Shown: piece by piece, positions 8,590-18,057 of the stretch
How positions within the stretch are numbered: position 1 is the stretch's first letter
Layout: the number at the start of each line of letters is the position of its first letter
Source: Streptococcus australis
GTDB lineage: Bacteria; Bacillota; Bacilli; Lactobacillales; Streptococcaceae
NCBI RefSeq assembly: GCF_015553625.1
Contig: NZ_JADNGY010000004.1
Span: forward strand, 62,001-126,000
DNA: 64,000 nt
Reading direction: 5' to 3'
Notes under the pieces: model-generated
Seen by the model: only the letters and a program-made list of their open reading frames with translations
What the model was told of the DNA's origin: nothing
The model's database searches: none
Position numbers and translations under genes: made by a program

Positions 8590-9330
8590 ATGAATATTAT
8601 AACCTCTAAGTCCAATAATGGGATTAAAAAAGTTAAAAAACTTCATCAAAAAAAATACAGAACAGACTCCTACCTCATCGAAGGATGGCATCTTTATGAA
8701 GAAGCTGTCAATCATCAGGCACCGATTGAACAAGTCTTTGTTTTGGAAGAGTTTGTAGATAAGATCAAGATAGATGCGAAGGTGTCCATCGTATCTCCTG
8801 AGGTTTTAGCAGAAATTTCTGATTCAAAAAGTCCTCAAGGAATTGTGGCTGAAGTCAAGATAAATCCGATCCACCATCTTCAGCTGACCCAAGGAAGGTA
8901 TTTGTTGTTAGAGGATGTCCAAGATCCAGGCAATGTTGGAACCATGATTCGGACTGCTGATGCAGCAGGCTTTGACGGAGTGTTTTTAACCGATCAATCT
9001 GCGGATTTGTATAATATGAAAACCTTGCGCTCCATGCAGGGAAGTCATTTTCATCTTCCTGTTATCCGTTTAAACAGAGAGCAACTCTTGACAGGTATTA
9101 AAGAGAGCCAGCTCCCCATCTATGCGACCACCTTATCCAAGGACTCCGTTGACTATAAGAAAGTGGAAAAAGTCCCTGCTTTTGTGCTGGTCATGGGGAA
9201 TGAAGGACAAGGTATTAGTGACCAGATGGCTGAGAAGGCAGATCAGCTGATTCATATCTCGATGCCGGGTCAAGCAGAAAGTCTGAATGTCGCAGTTGCA
9301 GCAGGGATTTTAATGTTTTCTATGATTTAA
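8590..9330 (+). CDS. SpoU/TrmH-family RNA 2'-O-ribose methyltransferase
   Basis: SPOUT-fold methyltransferase of 246 residues. An N-terminal substrate-binding part (KLHQKKYRTDSYLIEGWHLYEEAV) is followed by the knotted SAM domain with LLEDVQDPGNVGTMIRTADAAGFDG, FVLVMGNEGQGIS and SMPGQAESLNVAVAAGI, the three SpoU motifs. It probably methylates a ribose in 23S rRNA; the exact nucleotide is not known from sequence. ATG 8590 is taken as start because the SpoU N-terminus begins there and TATAAT lies only 6 bp upstream; in-frame codons further up fall in the promoter. No Shine-Dalgarno is visible, consistent with a leaderless transcript. Confidence 0.92.
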   Translation: MNIITSKSNNGIKKVKKLHQKKYRTDSYLIEGWHLYEEAVNHQAPIEQVFVLEEFVDKIKIDAKVSIVSPEVLAEISDSKSPQGIVAEVKINPIHHLQLTQGRYLLLEDVQDPGNVGTMIRTADAAGFDGVFLTDQSADLYNMKTLRSMQGSHFHLPVIRLNREQLLTGIKESQLPIYATTLSKDSVDYKKVEKVPAFVLVMGNEGQGISDQMAEKADQLIHISMPGQAESLNVAVAAGILMFSMI

Positions 9331-9367
9331 GAAGAGTGAGCTAGTTAGATTTAAGGAGGTAAGACTT

Positions 9368-9856
9368 GTGTATCAGAAAGATAAAGAATATATGGCTGAA
9401 GTGGGGCATTTGATTCAACACCCAAAACTTCAAAAATTAAAGGAAATTCCGCATCATATTCACTCCAATCGTTTGGAGCATTCTATTCATGTTAGCTACA
9501 CTAGTTACCGCATTTCTAAGAAGATGGGCTGGGATACCAAAAGTACAGCGAGAGGAGCTCTTCTGCACGATCTTTTTTACTATGATTGGCGCCAAGTCAA
9601 ATTCAATAAGAGCCATGCTTGGGTCCATCCACGAATAGCTGTACGAAATGCAAAAAAGATAACAAGCCTCAATAAAAAAGAAGAGGATATCATCCTCAAA
9701 CACATGTGGTGATTGACGCTTGCTCCACCACGTTACAAAGAATCTTTCCTCGTGACCATGGTCGATAAGTACTGGGCTATCAAAGAAGCCTCAGAACCAA
9801 TGAGAAAAAAGTGGTCAAAGAGGAGACTTTTCCATCGAAAAATGTTAAAATTATAA
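9368..9856 (+). pseudogene. HD-domain hydrolase interrupted by an in-frame TGA
   Basis: The frame starts at GTG 9368 behind AAGGAGG and encodes an HD-superfamily phosphohydrolase: RLEHSIHVSYTSY, the HD pair in GALLHDLFYYDW, and SHAWVHPRIAVRNA. At 9710-9712 it meets TGA right after HMW. The same frame then continues open for 48 sense codons to TAA 9854-9856 (LTLAPPRYKESFLVTMVDKYW and a basic tail ending FHRKMLKL), which is the expected C-terminal part of the family (normally HMWP...). The truncated product would be 114 residues, still containing the HD residues. Either a recent nonsense mutation, a strain polymorphism or a base-call error. Confidence 0.8.
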
Positions 9857-9885
9857 TAATTTAAGTTTGAAAGGAATGATTGATT

Positions 9886-10572
9886 ATGAATCAACAAACC
9901 GTTATCCACGAACAAAGTGGCCTTAATAGCTTTTATAGCAAAATTTATTCTCTAGTCGGAGTTGGAGTTGGAATCTCAGCTGTTGTATCAGCTTTGATGA
10001 TGACCCTTTTCCAAGAAACCTTCATGTATATTCTAATTCAGGCTCCATGGGTCTACTATATTGCCATTGCCGTTGAATTGATTTTGGTCCTTGTCGCTTC
10101 TAGACAATCGGTGAAAAACAATCCCATGGCCTTGCCTCTCTTTTTAACCTATTCCGCTTTGAATGGTTTTACCTTGAGTTTTATCATTGCTCGCTATGCT
10201 CAAGCGACAGTTTATAAAGCTTTTGTAGTCAGTGCCTTGATGTTCTTCATCATGTCAGCGATTAGTCGTGTGACCAAAAAAGACTTGTCTGGAATGGGAC
10301 GAGCCTTTATGGGAGCCTTGATTGGTATCATCATTGCTTCAATTGCGAATATTTTCTTACAAAGCTCTGGTATGGATTATGTCCTTAGCATCCTTTGTGT
10401 GATTATCTTTGCAGGTTTGACTGCTTGGGATAATCAAAAGATTCGTTATGTCTATGAACAATCCAATGGTCAACCAACCAATGGTTGGGTAGTTGCCTTG
10501 GCTTTGGAACTTTATCTTGATTTTATCAACTTGTTCATCAATATCTTACGTATTTTTGGACGCAATGATTAA
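9886..10572 (+). CDS. Bax inhibitor-1 (YccA/YetJ) family membrane protein
   Basis: Seven-helix integral membrane protein of 228 residues in the TMBIM/BI-1 family, whose characterised bacterial member (YetJ) is a pH-sensitive calcium leak channel. N-terminal soluble segment (NQQTVIHEQSGLNSFYSKIY), successive hydrophobic helices, and the family C-terminal signature FAGLTAWDNQKIRYVYE with ALELYLDFINLFINILRIFG. ATG 9886 has AAAGGA 10 nt upstream; TTG 9880 is an alternative two codons earlier. It is followed directly by a short strong terminator, so it is probably a single-gene unit. Confidence 0.92.
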   Translation: MNQQTVIHEQSGLNSFYSKIYSLVGVGVGISAVVSALMMTLFQETFMYILIQAPWVYYIAIAVELILVLVASRQSVKNNPMALPLFLTYSALNGFTLSFIIARYAQATVYKAFVVSALMFFIMSAISRVTKKDLSGMGRAFMGALIGIIIASIANIFLQSSGMDYVLSILCVIIFAGLTAWDNQKIRYVYEQSNGQPTNGWVVALALELYLDFINLFINILRIFGRND

Positions 10573-10579
10573 TAGAAAG

Positions 10580-10602
10580 AGCCGGGGAACCGGCTTTTTT
10601 TG
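10580..10602 (+). terminator. intrinsic terminator of the BI-1 gene
   Basis: AGCCGG (10580-10585), loop GGAA, CCGGCT (10590-10595), then seven T. A compact and convincing rho-independent terminator. Confidence 0.9.
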
Positions 10603-10614
10603 TTGGAAAACTTG

Positions 10615-10623
10615 TGATATACT
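10615..10623 (+). promoter_or_regulatory. extended -10 promoter of lysA
   Basis: TGA followed by TATACT (10618-10623) between the upstream terminator and lysA; no good -35 is seen. Expected start near 10630. Confidence 0.5.
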
Positions 10624-10654
10624 AAAGAAAATTGATAGAAATGAGAATCTTCAA

Positions 10655-11905
10655 ATGAAACGTCCATTTATTAGCAGGGAGAAATTAAAACAAATTACGG
10701 AAACCTATCCAACTCCCTTTCACCTATATGATGAAGCTGGTATCCGGCAGACAGCTCGTGCCCTCCATCAAGCTTTTTCTTGGAATCCAGGTTTTAAAGA
10801 GTATTTCGCTATCAAAGCGACCCCTAATCCAACCATCCTAAAAATCCTCAAAGAAGAAGGCTGTGGCGTGGACTGTGCTAGCTATGTGGAGCTGCTGATG
10901 GCACAAAAATTAGGGTTTACAGGCCAAGAAATTATGTTTTCTTCCAACAATACACCGGCTGAAGAGATGGTCTTTGCCCGTCAACTAGGAGCGACTATCA
11001 ACTTGGATGCCTACGAAGATGTAGCCTTCCTTCAATCTGTTGCGACACTACCGGAGGTCATCTCTTGTCGCTATAATCCAGGAGGGGTGTTTGAACTGGG
11101 AACGGATATCATGGACCATCCTGAAGAGGCTAAGTTTGGCATGACCAAGGAGCAATTGATCCAAGCATTTACGGAGTTGAAAGATTTAGGAGTCAAACGA
11201 TTTGGGATCCATGCCCTCTTAGCTTCGAATACCGTCTCCAATGATTACTATCCAGAATTGGCTAAGCAATTATTCCAGTTGGCAGTAGAAGTGGTTGAAA
11301 AGACAGGGGTTACCTTGGACTTTGTCAATCTCTCCGGTGGGGTTGGAGTGAACTACAAACCAGAAGACCAACCAAATGATATTGCTGTGATTGGGGAGGG
11401 TGTTCGTCAGGCTTACGAGGACATTTTAGTTCCAGCAGGCTTAGATCAAGTGAAAATCTATACGGAATTAGGTCGCTTTATGCTAGCACCACATGGCCTA
11501 TTGGTCACCCATGTCACCCATAAGAAACAGACTTATCGGACCTATCTAGGAGTAGATGCTTCGGCTGTCAACCTCCTCCGTCCCGCTATGTACGGGGCCT
11601 ACCACCATATTACCAATCTCGATTGTCCAGATGGAGAGACAGAAGTAGTAGATATTGTTGGTAGTTTGTGTGAAAATAATGACAAGTTTGCCAAGAACCG
11701 GGAATTTCCTGTTTCTGAGATTGGGGATCTTTTGGTCATCCATGATACAGGAGCGCATGGTTATTCCATGGGCTATCAGTACAATGCCAAGCTCCGCTCT
11801 GCGGAGATTTTATTAGAAGAATCGGGCCAAACTCGTCTCATTCGACGGGCCGAAAAACCAGAGGATTACTTTGCAACATTGTATGGCTTTGACTTTGAAA
11901 AATAG
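10655..11905 (+). CDS. lysA: diaminopimelate decarboxylase
   Basis: PLP-dependent fold-type III decarboxylase (416 aa) that makes L-lysine, needed both for protein and for the lysine-type peptidoglycan built by MurE. The PLP lysine is K54 in FAIKATPNP; other family features are [23 protein letters not shown] (phosphate-binding glycines), [11 protein letters not shown], and [11 protein letters not shown] with [12 protein letters not shown] near the C-terminus. ATG 10655 matches the family N-terminus ([11 protein letters not shown]); longer in-frame extensions read into the BI-1 gene and its terminator. The ribosome site is poor (GAGAA). Confidence 0.92.
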   Translation: MKRPFISREKLKQITETYPTPFHLYDEAGIRQTARALHQAFSWNPGFKEYFAIKATPNPTILKILKEEGCGVDCASYVELLMAQKLGFTGQEIMFSSNNTPAEEMVFARQLGATINLDAYEDVAFLQSVATLPEVISCRYNPGGVFELGTDIMDHPEEAKFGMTKEQLIQAFTELKDLGVKRFGIHALLASNTVSNDYYPELAKQLFQLAVEVVEKTGVTLDFVNLSGGVGVNYKPEDQPNDIAVIGEGVRQAYEDILVPAGLDQVKIYTELGRFMLAPHGLLVTHVTHKKQTYRTYLGVDASAVNLLRPAMYGAYHHITNLDCPDGETEVVDIVGSLCENNDKFAKNREFPVSEIGDLLVIHDTGAHGYSMGYQYNAKLRSAEILLEESGQTRLIRRAEKPEDYFATLYGFDFEK

Positions 11906-11913
11906 GGCCTTTT

Positions 11914-11922
11914 TGGTATAAT
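11914..11922 (+). promoter_or_regulatory. extended -10 promoter upstream of the YneF-like gene
   Basis: TGG TATAAT (TATAAT at 11917-11922) lies just after the lysA stop and 40 bp before the next ATG. Confidence 0.55.
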
Positions 11923-11961
11923 AGAAAATGTGTAAATATTGAATTTAGGAGAAAAACACTT

Positions 11962-12204
11962 ATGTCTACATTTTTGACAATTTTATTGATTATCCTTGCT
12001 TTCTTTGGTGGAATGTTGGCAGGTATGTACCTACTTCGCAAGCAGTTTGAAAAAGAATTTGCATCAAACCCACGTTTGAATGTTGAAGCAGTTCGTACAT
12101 TGTTGGGAGCTAGTGGTCAACGTCCAAGTGAAGCGAAGGTGCAACAAGTTTACCGTCAAATTCTGAATCAACAAAAAGCATCTTTGAATACGAAGAAGAA
12201 ATAA
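11962..12204 (+). CDS. YneF family (UPF0154) small membrane protein
   Basis: An 80-residue protein: one N-terminal membrane helix ([24 protein letters not shown]) and a charged cytoplasmic tail with the family sequence [32 protein letters not shown]. Function unknown; the family is widespread in Firmicutes. Preceded by TAGGAG. It lies between lysA and murI with its own extended -10 promoter. Confidence 0.9.
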   Translation: MSTFLTILLIILAFFGGMLAGMYLLRKQFEKEFASNPRLNVEAVRTLLGASGQRPSEAKVQQVYRQILNQQKASLNTKKK

Positions 12205-12283
12205 AAGCAAAACAGATGACACAATAAAATAAGTAGGGGGACTTTAAGATTTTTCTTGGTCCCTTGTTTTGAAAGGAAGGCAG

Positions 12284-13078
12284 ATGGACAATCGACCAAT
12301 TGGTTTTTTGGATTCGGGTGTCGGAGGGTTAACCGTTGTTCGCGAATTGATGAGGCAACTTCCCCATGAAGAGGTGGTCTATATTGGTGATTCCGCTAGA
12401 GCACCTTATGGCCCGAGACCAGCAGATCAAATTCGTGACTATACTTGGGAGATGGTTCGTTTTCTCCTAACGAAAAATGTGAAGATGATTGTTTTGGCCT
12501 GTAATACGGCGACAGCAGTTGTATGGGAAGAGGTGAAAGAAGCCTTGGATATTCCTGTTCTAGGAGTGATTTTGCCAGGAGCTTCCGCAGCGATCAAGGC
12601 GACAAAAAGCAAACGAATTGGAGTCATTGGGACCCCAATGACGGTCGCCTCAGATATTTATCGGAAAAAAATTCAAAGCCTGTCACCAGAAATGGCAGTA
12701 GAGAGTTTAGCTTGTCCGAAATTTGTCCCTCTGGTTGAATCTAATGAGTTGCAGTCCAGTGTTACAAAAAAAGTTGTCTATGAAACCTTGAAACCTTTGG
12801 CTGGGAAAGTAGATACACTGGTTTTGGGATGCACCCATTATCCTCTCCTTCGCCCTATTATTCAAAATGTCATGGGGCCAGAGGTTCAGTTAATTGATAG
12901 CGGTGCTGAGTGTGTCCGGGATATCTCGGTCTTGCTCAACTACTTTGAGATTAATCGCAGTCGTCAACTGGAGGACTGCCACCATCAGTTTTATACAACG
13001 GCCAATGCAGCCAGTTTTGCAGCGATTGCCAAGACTTGGTTGCATCAAGTCGTTCATGTGGAGCATGTAGAATTATGA
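12284..13078 (+). CDS. murI: glutamate racemase
   Basis: Interconverts L- and D-glutamate, supplying D-Glu for the second residue of the peptidoglycan stem (264 aa). Signatures: [16 protein letters not shown] at the N-terminus, the first catalytic cysteine in [10 protein letters not shown] and the second in LGCTHYPLL, plus [13 protein letters not shown] 12284 follows GAAAGGAAGG. It heads a closely packed operon: its TGA overlaps the ATG of the next gene (ATGA at 13075-13078), which argues for translational coupling with rdgB. Confidence 0.96.
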   Translation: MDNRPIGFLDSGVGGLTVVRELMRQLPHEEVVYIGDSARAPYGPRPADQIRDYTWEMVRFLLTKNVKMIVLACNTATAVVWEEVKEALDIPVLGVILPGASAAIKATKSKRIGVIGTPMTVASDIYRKKIQSLSPEMAVESLACPKFVPLVESNELQSSVTKKVVYETLKPLAGKVDTLVLGCTHYPLLRPIIQNVMGPEVQLIDSGAECVRDISVLLNYFEINRSRQLEDCHHQFYTTANAASFAAIAKTWLHQVVHVEHVEL

Positions 13079-14043
13079 ACCAAAAGATTTATGAATACAA
13101 AGATGCCTTAAATTGGTTTCTAGCTGAATGGGGAGATCGGAGTGACTATAACGAATATAGTGAAGTCTCTTCAGAAGCTTCTGAGCTTGTTGACCTAGTA
13201 GAATCACTAGTTGGAGACACAGATTTGGGCTTTCCCCTAAATGTAACGGTTGTTCGTTACGCCTCTAGTTTGCAGTTTTTGACCTTCCTCTTTCAAATCG
13301 TTGAGGAAACACTAGGTCGCAAAATTGAAATCGTGCAGCGTCAAGGAGCTCTTCTCATTGTAGAAGGAGAGCAATTACTCTCTGTTTATCTGCCAAAGAA
13401 TGGTCTTCCACTTGCAGATTTTTTGGGCCAGGAAGGTCTTAAGGATCGCTTGCTAATCGCTACTCGGAATGAAGGAAAAACCAAAGAGTTTCGTCAGATC
13501 TTTGAACAAATGGGTTTTGAAGTCGAGAATCTCAATGACTATCCAGATCTTCCAGAAGTCGCTGAAACAGGAATGACTTTCGAAGAAAATGCTCGCCTAA
13601 AAGCTGAGACAATTTCACAGCTAACAGGGAAAATGGTGTTGGCAGATGATTCAGGACTCATGGTCGATATCCTTGGGGGCTTACCAGGTGTCTGGTCTGC
13701 TCGCTTTGCAGGTGTAGGAGCGACCGACTTAGAGAACAATGCCAAGCTCTTACACGAGTTGGCGATGGTCTTTGAATTGAAGGATCGGTCAGCAAAATTT
13801 CATACAACCTTAGTGGTTGCCAGTCCTGGTAAGGAGAGCCTTGTTGTGGAGGCGGATTGGCCAGGATATATCAACTTTGAACCAAAAGGTGAGAACGGGT
13901 TTGGCTATGATCCCCTCTTTCTGGTAGGAGAAACAGGTAAGACATCTGCTCAACTAACTCTAGAGGAGAAAAATCAACAATCGCATCGTGCTTTAGCCGT
14001 GAAGAAATTAGTGGAGGTATTCCCAGCATGGCAGAACAAGTAA
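13075..14043 (+). CDS. rdgB: XTP/dITP diphosphatase (RdgB/HAM1) with N-terminal extension
   Basis: Protein of 322 residues in two parts. The C-terminal ~195 residues are the HAM1 pyrophosphatase that removes ITP, dITP and [21 protein letters not shown], the metal-binding [24 protein letters not shown], and [11 protein letters not shown]. The N-terminal ~125 residues ([24 protein letters not shown] and so on) are not part of the enzyme core; this streptococcal extension is of unknown role. ATG 13075 overlaps the murI stop; its end overlaps yfcE by 16 bp. Confidence 0.93.
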   Translation: MNQKIYEYKDALNWFLAEWGDRSDYNEYSEVSSEASELVDLVESLVGDTDLGFPLNVTVVRYASSLQFLTFLFQIVEETLGRKIEIVQRQGALLIVEGEQLLSVYLPKNGLPLADFLGQEGLKDRLLIATRNEGKTKEFRQIFEQMGFEVENLNDYPDLPEVAETGMTFEENARLKAETISQLTGKMVLADDSGLMVDILGGLPGVWSARFAGVGATDLENNAKLLHELAMVFELKDRSAKFHTTLVVASPGKESLVVEADWPGYINFEPKGENGFGYDPLFLVGETGKTSAQLTLEEKNQQSHRALAVKKLVEVFPAWQNK

Positions 14044-14549
14044 TTATCGTCATGAGCGATTCTCATGGCGATCGTCAGATCGTAGAAGAAATCAAAAACC
14101 ACTATAAAGGAAAGGTCGATGCCATTTTTCACAACGGTGATTCTGAGTTAGAAAGTACCGACCCTGTATGGGAAGGCATTCATGTTGTCAAAGGGAACAT
14201 GGACTTTTATGGGGAGTACCCCGAACGTCTGGTGACGCAATTGGGTCCTACTCGGATTATTCAAACCCATGGTCATCTTTTCCAAATTAATTTTAGTTTT
14301 CAAAAGTTAGATTTGTGGGCCCAGGAAGAAGATGCAGATATCTGCCTCTATGGCCATCTGCATATTCCGGATGCTTGGAAGGAAGGGCGTACCCTTTTTC
14401 TGAACCCTGGGTCAGTCAGTTTACCGAGGGGGCCTATTCAAGAGTGCCTCTATGCTAAAGTGGAAATTGATGCAGATTCCTATCGAGTTGAATTTTTAAA
14501 TCGGAAACACGAGGTCTATGAACCTCTTACAAAGGAGTTTGATCGATGA
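14028..14549 (+). CDS. YfcE-family metallophosphoesterase
   Basis: Calcineurin-like phosphoesterase (173 aa). Metal-binding motifs are in order: SDSHGD near the N-terminus, HNGDSE, KGNMD, TQTHGH-like IQTHGHLF, and YGHLHIP. The family acts on phosphodiesters and small phosphorylated substrates; the physiological substrate is unknown. The start lies inside the end of rdgB and the stop overlaps the CBS-domain gene by 4 bp (ATGA), so it is translationally coupled on both sides. Confidence 0.92.
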   Translation: MAEQVIIVMSDSHGDRQIVEEIKNHYKGKVDAIFHNGDSELESTDPVWEGIHVVKGNMDFYGEYPERLVTQLGPTRIIQTHGHLFQINFSFQKLDLWAQEEDADICLYGHLHIPDAWKEGRTLFLNPGSVSLPRGPIQECLYAKVEIDADSYRVEFLNRKHEVYEPLTKEFDR

Positions 14550-15007
14550 TCGCCAAGGAATTTGAGGAGTTTATTCTCCGAGAAGAAAAGACTTTTTTGA
14601 CTCCAGCGCGCAATTTAGCTGTTTTGATTGATACGCATAATGTGGATCATGCCATCTTGGTGCTGAGTCAAATTAGCTACACTCGTGTTCCTGTTGTGAC
14701 CGATCAAATGAAATACGTAGGGACGATTTCTTTAACAGATATTCTTTCTTACCAAATGAAACATGATTATTCTGATGAAGTCTTTTCATCCATGGACATC
14801 GTTCATATGACAAAAACGGATGGGGAGCGCCTTGGAAAAGACTATACTGTGACGGAAGTCTTGCATAAGTTGGTAGAGGAATCCTTTCTACCGGTTGTTT
14901 CAGAGGATGGAATCTTTGAAGGGATCATCACTCGAAAATCTATTTTAAAAGCCATCAACTCCCTCATGCACAATTTCTCAAATGAATATGAGATGAGGAA
15001 AAAATGA
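14546..15007 (+). CDS. CBS-domain pair protein (CbpB-like)
   Basis: Cytoplasmic protein of 153 residues consisting of a Bateman module: CBS1 (FLTPARNLAVLIDTHNVDHAILVLSQ and YVGTISLTDIL) and CBS2 (TVTEVLHKLVEESFLPVVSEDGIFEGIITRKSIL). Single-Bateman proteins of this kind bind adenine nucleotides, and a relative in Listeria and other Firmicutes (CbpB) binds c-di-AMP and signals to (p)ppGpp synthetase; whether this one does is inference. It overlaps yfcE and the xerD-like gene by 4 bp each. Confidence 0.85.
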   Translation: MIAKEFEEFILREEKTFLTPARNLAVLIDTHNVDHAILVLSQISYTRVPVVTDQMKYVGTISLTDILSYQMKHDYSDEVFSSMDIVHMTKTDGERLGKDYTVTEVLHKLVEESFLPVVSEDGIFEGIITRKSILKAINSLMHNFSNEYEMRKK

Positions 15008-15735
15008 AAGAATACATAGCTAGTTTTATCAAAGAAAAAGACTTAAGTGAAAATTCACAGACGGCTTATTCTTATGATTTGGATCAGTTCGTGGATACTG
15101 TTCATAACCATGTCTCAGATACCAATCTTCGAATTTATCAAGCTTCGATTAAAGATTTTAAACCAGCTGTTCAAAAACGGAAGCTTTCAGCCGTCAACCA
15201 ATTTTTGTTTTATCTTTATCAACATCAAGTTATCGAGGATTACCATCGCTTAGTCCTTCCAAAAGTCTCTGTGCCGAAAAGCCACGATCAAGAACTATTG
15301 GACTTATCCCTCTTGTGGGAAGGGTCAGAGCTATCCCAAGGGCGCTTGATTGCCCTATTGATTGTCGAGATGGGCTTGTTGCCTAGTGAAATTCTTCAGT
15401 TGAAAATCGTTGATATTGAACTGGATTTTCAGGTTTTACGAGTAGGGAAAGAAGGACAGAAACGGGTTTTGCGTATCCCGGATGCACTTCTGGGAGAGTT
15501 GACAGATTTGATGACAGGGACTTATTTATTTGATAACAAGGGCAAGGCCTATTCACGTCAGTGGGGCTTCCGTCAATTAGAGTCCTTCCTATTGGAAAAA
15601 GGTTTTGAAAATCTTTCGGCGCAATCCTTACGGGAACAATACATTTTAAAACAAAGAGAACAGGGGATGGATCTGTTTAGCATCGCCCGAGAGCTCGGTT
15701 TAAAAACCCTAGTAACCCTAGAAAAGTATAAGTAA
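15004..15735 (+). CDS. XerD-like tyrosine recombinase homologue, catalytically degenerate
   Basis: A 243-residue protein with the tyrosine-recombinase plan: N-terminal core-binding domain ([23 protein letters not shown]) and a shortened catalytic domain. Key residues are missing. The first Arg position (normally GLRxSE) reads GLLPSEIL; the box II sequence reads AQSLREQY instead of HxLRHSF, keeping only the Arg; the GHxxxxTT His position reads GLKTLVTL. A Tyr survives in EKYK. It is therefore unlikely to recombine DNA. Streptococci use a separate recombinase, XerS, for chromosome dimer resolution. Its fixed place next to scpAB hints at a chromosome-related role, but this is inference. Confidence 0.88.
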   Translation: MKEYIASFIKEKDLSENSQTAYSYDLDQFVDTVHNHVSDTNLRIYQASIKDFKPAVQKRKLSAVNQFLFYLYQHQVIEDYHRLVLPKVSVPKSHDQELLDLSLLWEGSELSQGRLIALLIVEMGLLPSEILQLKIVDIELDFQVLRVGKEGQKRVLRIPDALLGELTDLMTGTYLFDNKGKAYSRQWGFRQLESFLLEKGFENLSAQSLREQYILKQREQGMDLFSIARELGLKTLVTLEKYK

Positions 15736-16445
15736 TGGATATTAAAATAAAGGATTTTGAAGGTCCCTTGGATCTTCTCTTACACCTCGTTTCAAAATAT
15801 CAGATGGATATTTATGAGGTTCCTCTAATTGAGGTGATCGAGCAGTACTTGGCCTATCTGACGACCCTCCAAGCCATGCGCTTAGAGGTTGCTGGTGAAT
15901 ACATGCTGATGGCCAGTCAGTTGACCTTGATTAAGAGTCGGCGTCTCCTTCCAAAAATTGCGGAGCAAGCAACGGATGAAGAAGATTTAGAGCAGGACCT
16001 CCTGTCTCAAATCGAAGAGTACAGGAAGTTTAAACTATTGGGTGAAAAGATGGCCCTTCAACACGAGGAGAGAGCCCAGTACTTTTCAAAACCCAAAACG
16101 GAATTAGTCTATGATGATGCAGAATTGGTCCATGACAAGACCACGATTGATCTTTTCTTGGCCTTTTCAAAATTGTTAACGAAAAAGAAAGAAGAATTTC
16201 GACAAAATCATACGACCATTGTTCGAGACGAGTATAAAATTGAAGACCTGATGAATGTTGTTCGTCACTTGTGTCAGCCTGGTAAGAGAATCTTGCTACA
16301 AGATATTTTTGAGGAAGCCAAGGATGTCAACGAACTGATTACAGTCTTTTTGGCGACTTTGGAATTAATTAAAGTACAAGAAGTTAAGGCTCTTCAAGAA
16401 GAACCATTTGGAGATATTATTTTAGTAGGATTAAAGAATGAGTAA
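15735..16445 (+). CDS. scpA: segregation and condensation protein A
   Basis: Kleisin subunit (236 aa) of the SMC-ScpAB condensin that organises and segregates the chromosome. The N-terminus [30 protein letters not shown] is diagnostic; a central acidic region ([22 protein letters not shown]) and the C-terminal winged helix ([16 protein letters not shown]) follow. The ATG shares its A with the TAA stop of the preceding xerD-like gene, and its end overlaps scpB by 8 bp. Confidence 0.97.
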   Translation: MDIKIKDFEGPLDLLLHLVSKYQMDIYEVPLIEVIEQYLAYLTTLQAMRLEVAGEYMLMASQLTLIKSRRLLPKIAEQATDEEDLEQDLLSQIEEYRKFKLLGEKMALQHEERAQYFSKPKTELVYDDAELVHDKTTIDLFLAFSKLLTKKKEEFRQNHTTIVRDEYKIEDLMNVVRHLCQPGKRILLQDIFEEAKDVNELITVFLATLELIKVQEVKALQEEPFGDIILVGLKNE

Positions 16446-17007
16446 AATTGCAGAGATGGAGGCCCTCTTGTTTGTTGCAGGAGAAGATGGTTTAACAGTG
16501 AGGCAGATTGCAGACCTCCTATCCCTTCCTCCTACAGGAGTGATTCAAAGTTTAGAAAAACTGGCCCAAAAGTATGAGCAGGATCAGGATTCTTGTATGG
16601 CTTTGTTGGAGACAGCGTCAACTTATAAATTAGTGACCAAGTCCCAATATGCAGAGCTGTTACGCGAGTATTCAAAGTCGCCAATGAACCAAAGTCTCTC
16701 TCGTGCCGCCTTAGAAACTCTATCTATCATTGCTTATAAACAACCGATAACTCGGATTGAAGTCGATGATATTCGTGGAGTGAACTCTAGTGGGGCCATT
16801 TCAAAATTACTTTCTTTTGAGTTGATTCGAGAAGATGGGAAGAAGGAAGTCATTGGGAGACCCAATCTCTATGTGACGACAGATTACTTTTTGGATTACA
16901 TGGGGATTAACCATTTAGACGAGCTACCAATTGTTGAAGAGACTGAGTTAATCGGTCAAGAAAGCCAATTATTTACAGAAAGAACTGAGGAAATTGATGA
17001 GAATTAA
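16438..17007 (+). CDS. scpB: segregation and condensation protein B
   Basis: Winged-helix dimer partner of ScpA in the SMC complex (189 aa, normal). Two WH domains: [22 protein letters not shown], and [35 protein letters not shown] with the C-terminal [17 protein letters not shown]. Overlaps scpA upstream (8 bp) and rluB downstream (11 bp). Confidence 0.97.
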   Translation: MSKIAEMEALLFVAGEDGLTVRQIADLLSLPPTGVIQSLEKLAQKYEQDQDSCMALLETASTYKLVTKSQYAELLREYSKSPMNQSLSRAALETLSIIAYKQPITRIEVDDIRGVNSSGAISKLLSFELIREDGKKEVIGRPNLYVTTDYFLDYMGINHLDELPIVEETELIGQESQLFTERTEEIDEN

Positions 17008-17725
17008 CAAATATATTGCTCATGCTGGTGTCGCAAGTCGCCGCAAAGCAGAGGAATTGATTAAGCAAGGCCTTGTCACTGTAAATGGTCAAGTAGTGCG
17101 CGAATTGGCGACGACGATCAAGTCGGGGGACAAGGTAGAAGTAGAAGGACAACCAATCTACAACGAAGAGAAGGTTTACTACCTCTTAAATAAACCAAGA
17201 GGGGTCATTTCCAGTGTATCCGACGATAAAGGGAGACCAACTGTTATTGATTTGCTACCTCAAGTCAAGGAACGGATTTATCCTGTCGGTCGTTTGGACT
17301 GGGATACTTCTGGTGTCCTGATTTTGACCAATGACGGTGATTTTACGGATGAAATGATTCATCCGCGTAATGAGATTGATAAGGTTTATGTTGCGCGTGT
17401 GAAGGGCTTGGCGAATAAAGAAAACTTGCGTCCCTTGACACGTGGTGTGACCATTGATGGGAAAAAAACCAAGCCAGCAACCTACGAGATTCTAAAAGTT
17501 GACCCAGAAAAGAATCGCTCAGTTGTCCAATTGACCATCCATGAAGGGCGCAATCACCAAGTCAAGAAGATGTTTGAAGCTGTTGGCCTTTTGGTGGATA
17601 AATTGTCTCGAACCCAATTTGGAAATCTAGACGTTTCTGGACTTCGCCCTGGTGAATACCGCCGACTCAATAAGAAAGAAATCAGCCAATTGCATACTCT
17701 TGCGGTGACAAAGACGAAAAAATAA
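16997..17725 (+). CDS. rluB: 23S rRNA pseudouridine synthase B
   Basis: RsuA/RluB-family synthase (242 aa): S4 RNA-binding domain first ([22 protein letters not shown]), then the catalytic domain with [18 protein letters not shown], where Asp101 is the expected nucleophile, and [16 protein letters not shown]. The family modifies U2605 (E. coli numbering) in 23S rRNA. ATG 16997 is used; TTG 16994 is possible. The TAA overlaps the ATG of yidD by one base, part of the scpA-scpB-rluB-yidD chain. Confidence 0.94.
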   Translation: MRINKYIAHAGVASRRKAEELIKQGLVTVNGQVVRELATTIKSGDKVEVEGQPIYNEEKVYYLLNKPRGVISSVSDDKGRPTVIDLLPQVKERIYPVGRLDWDTSGVLILTNDGDFTDEMIHPRNEIDKVYVARVKGLANKENLRPLTRGVTIDGKKTKPATYEILKVDPEKNRSVVQLTIHEGRNHQVKKMFEAVGLLVDKLSRTQFGNLDVSGLRPGEYRRLNKKEISQLHTLAVTKTKK

Positions 17726-17979
17726 TGAAGAAATGTGCAATTGGACTTGTTCGTCTCTATCAACGCCTTCTTTCGCCCCTCTTTCCGCCTTCCTGTCGCT
17801 ATAATCCTACCTGTTCCAACTATATGATTCAGGCTATTGAACGGCATGGTTTGAAAGGGATTCTGATGGGGCTTGCTCGGATTCTTCGTTGCCATCCCTG
17901 GAGCAAGACTGGAGTAGATCCAGTTCCAGATTATTTCAGTCTGAGGAGCCACCTAGAAGAAGAGAAAAGCGAAAATTAA
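17725..17979 (+). CDS. yidD: membrane protein insertion efficiency factor YidD
   Basis: An 84-residue protein of the YidD (UPF0161) family, peripheral at the inner face of the membrane and assisting YidC-dependent insertion. Signature: [35 protein letters not shown], then [17 protein letters not shown]. Here it is encoded 10 kb from yidC, at the end of the scpAB-rluB operon, which is a common streptococcal arrangement. Confidence 0.95.
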   Translation: MKKCAIGLVRLYQRLLSPLFPPSCRYNPTCSNYMIQAIERHGLKGILMGLARILRCHPWSKTGVDPVPDYFSLRSHLEEEKSEN

Positions 17980-18021
17980 GTTAGAGCAAACTTTTATAAG
18001 AAGTCTCACTCAGAGCAAAGA

Positions 18022-18052
18022 AAAAAGTTTTGGAAATTCTCCAAAACTTTTT
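18022..18052. terminator. bidirectional terminator between yidD and trkH
   Basis: AAAAAGTTTTGG (18022-18033) pairs with CCAAAACTTTTT (18041-18052), loop AAATTCT. The A-rich and T-rich flanks let it work for both converging operons. Confidence 0.85.
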
Positions 18053-18057
18053 GTTTT

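Noticed and set aside
9704..9712. Reading TGA as tryptophan or selenocysteine in the HD-domain gene
   Set aside because: All other genes here end normally at TGA among other stops, streptococci use the standard code, and no SECIS-like context or sel genes are seen.
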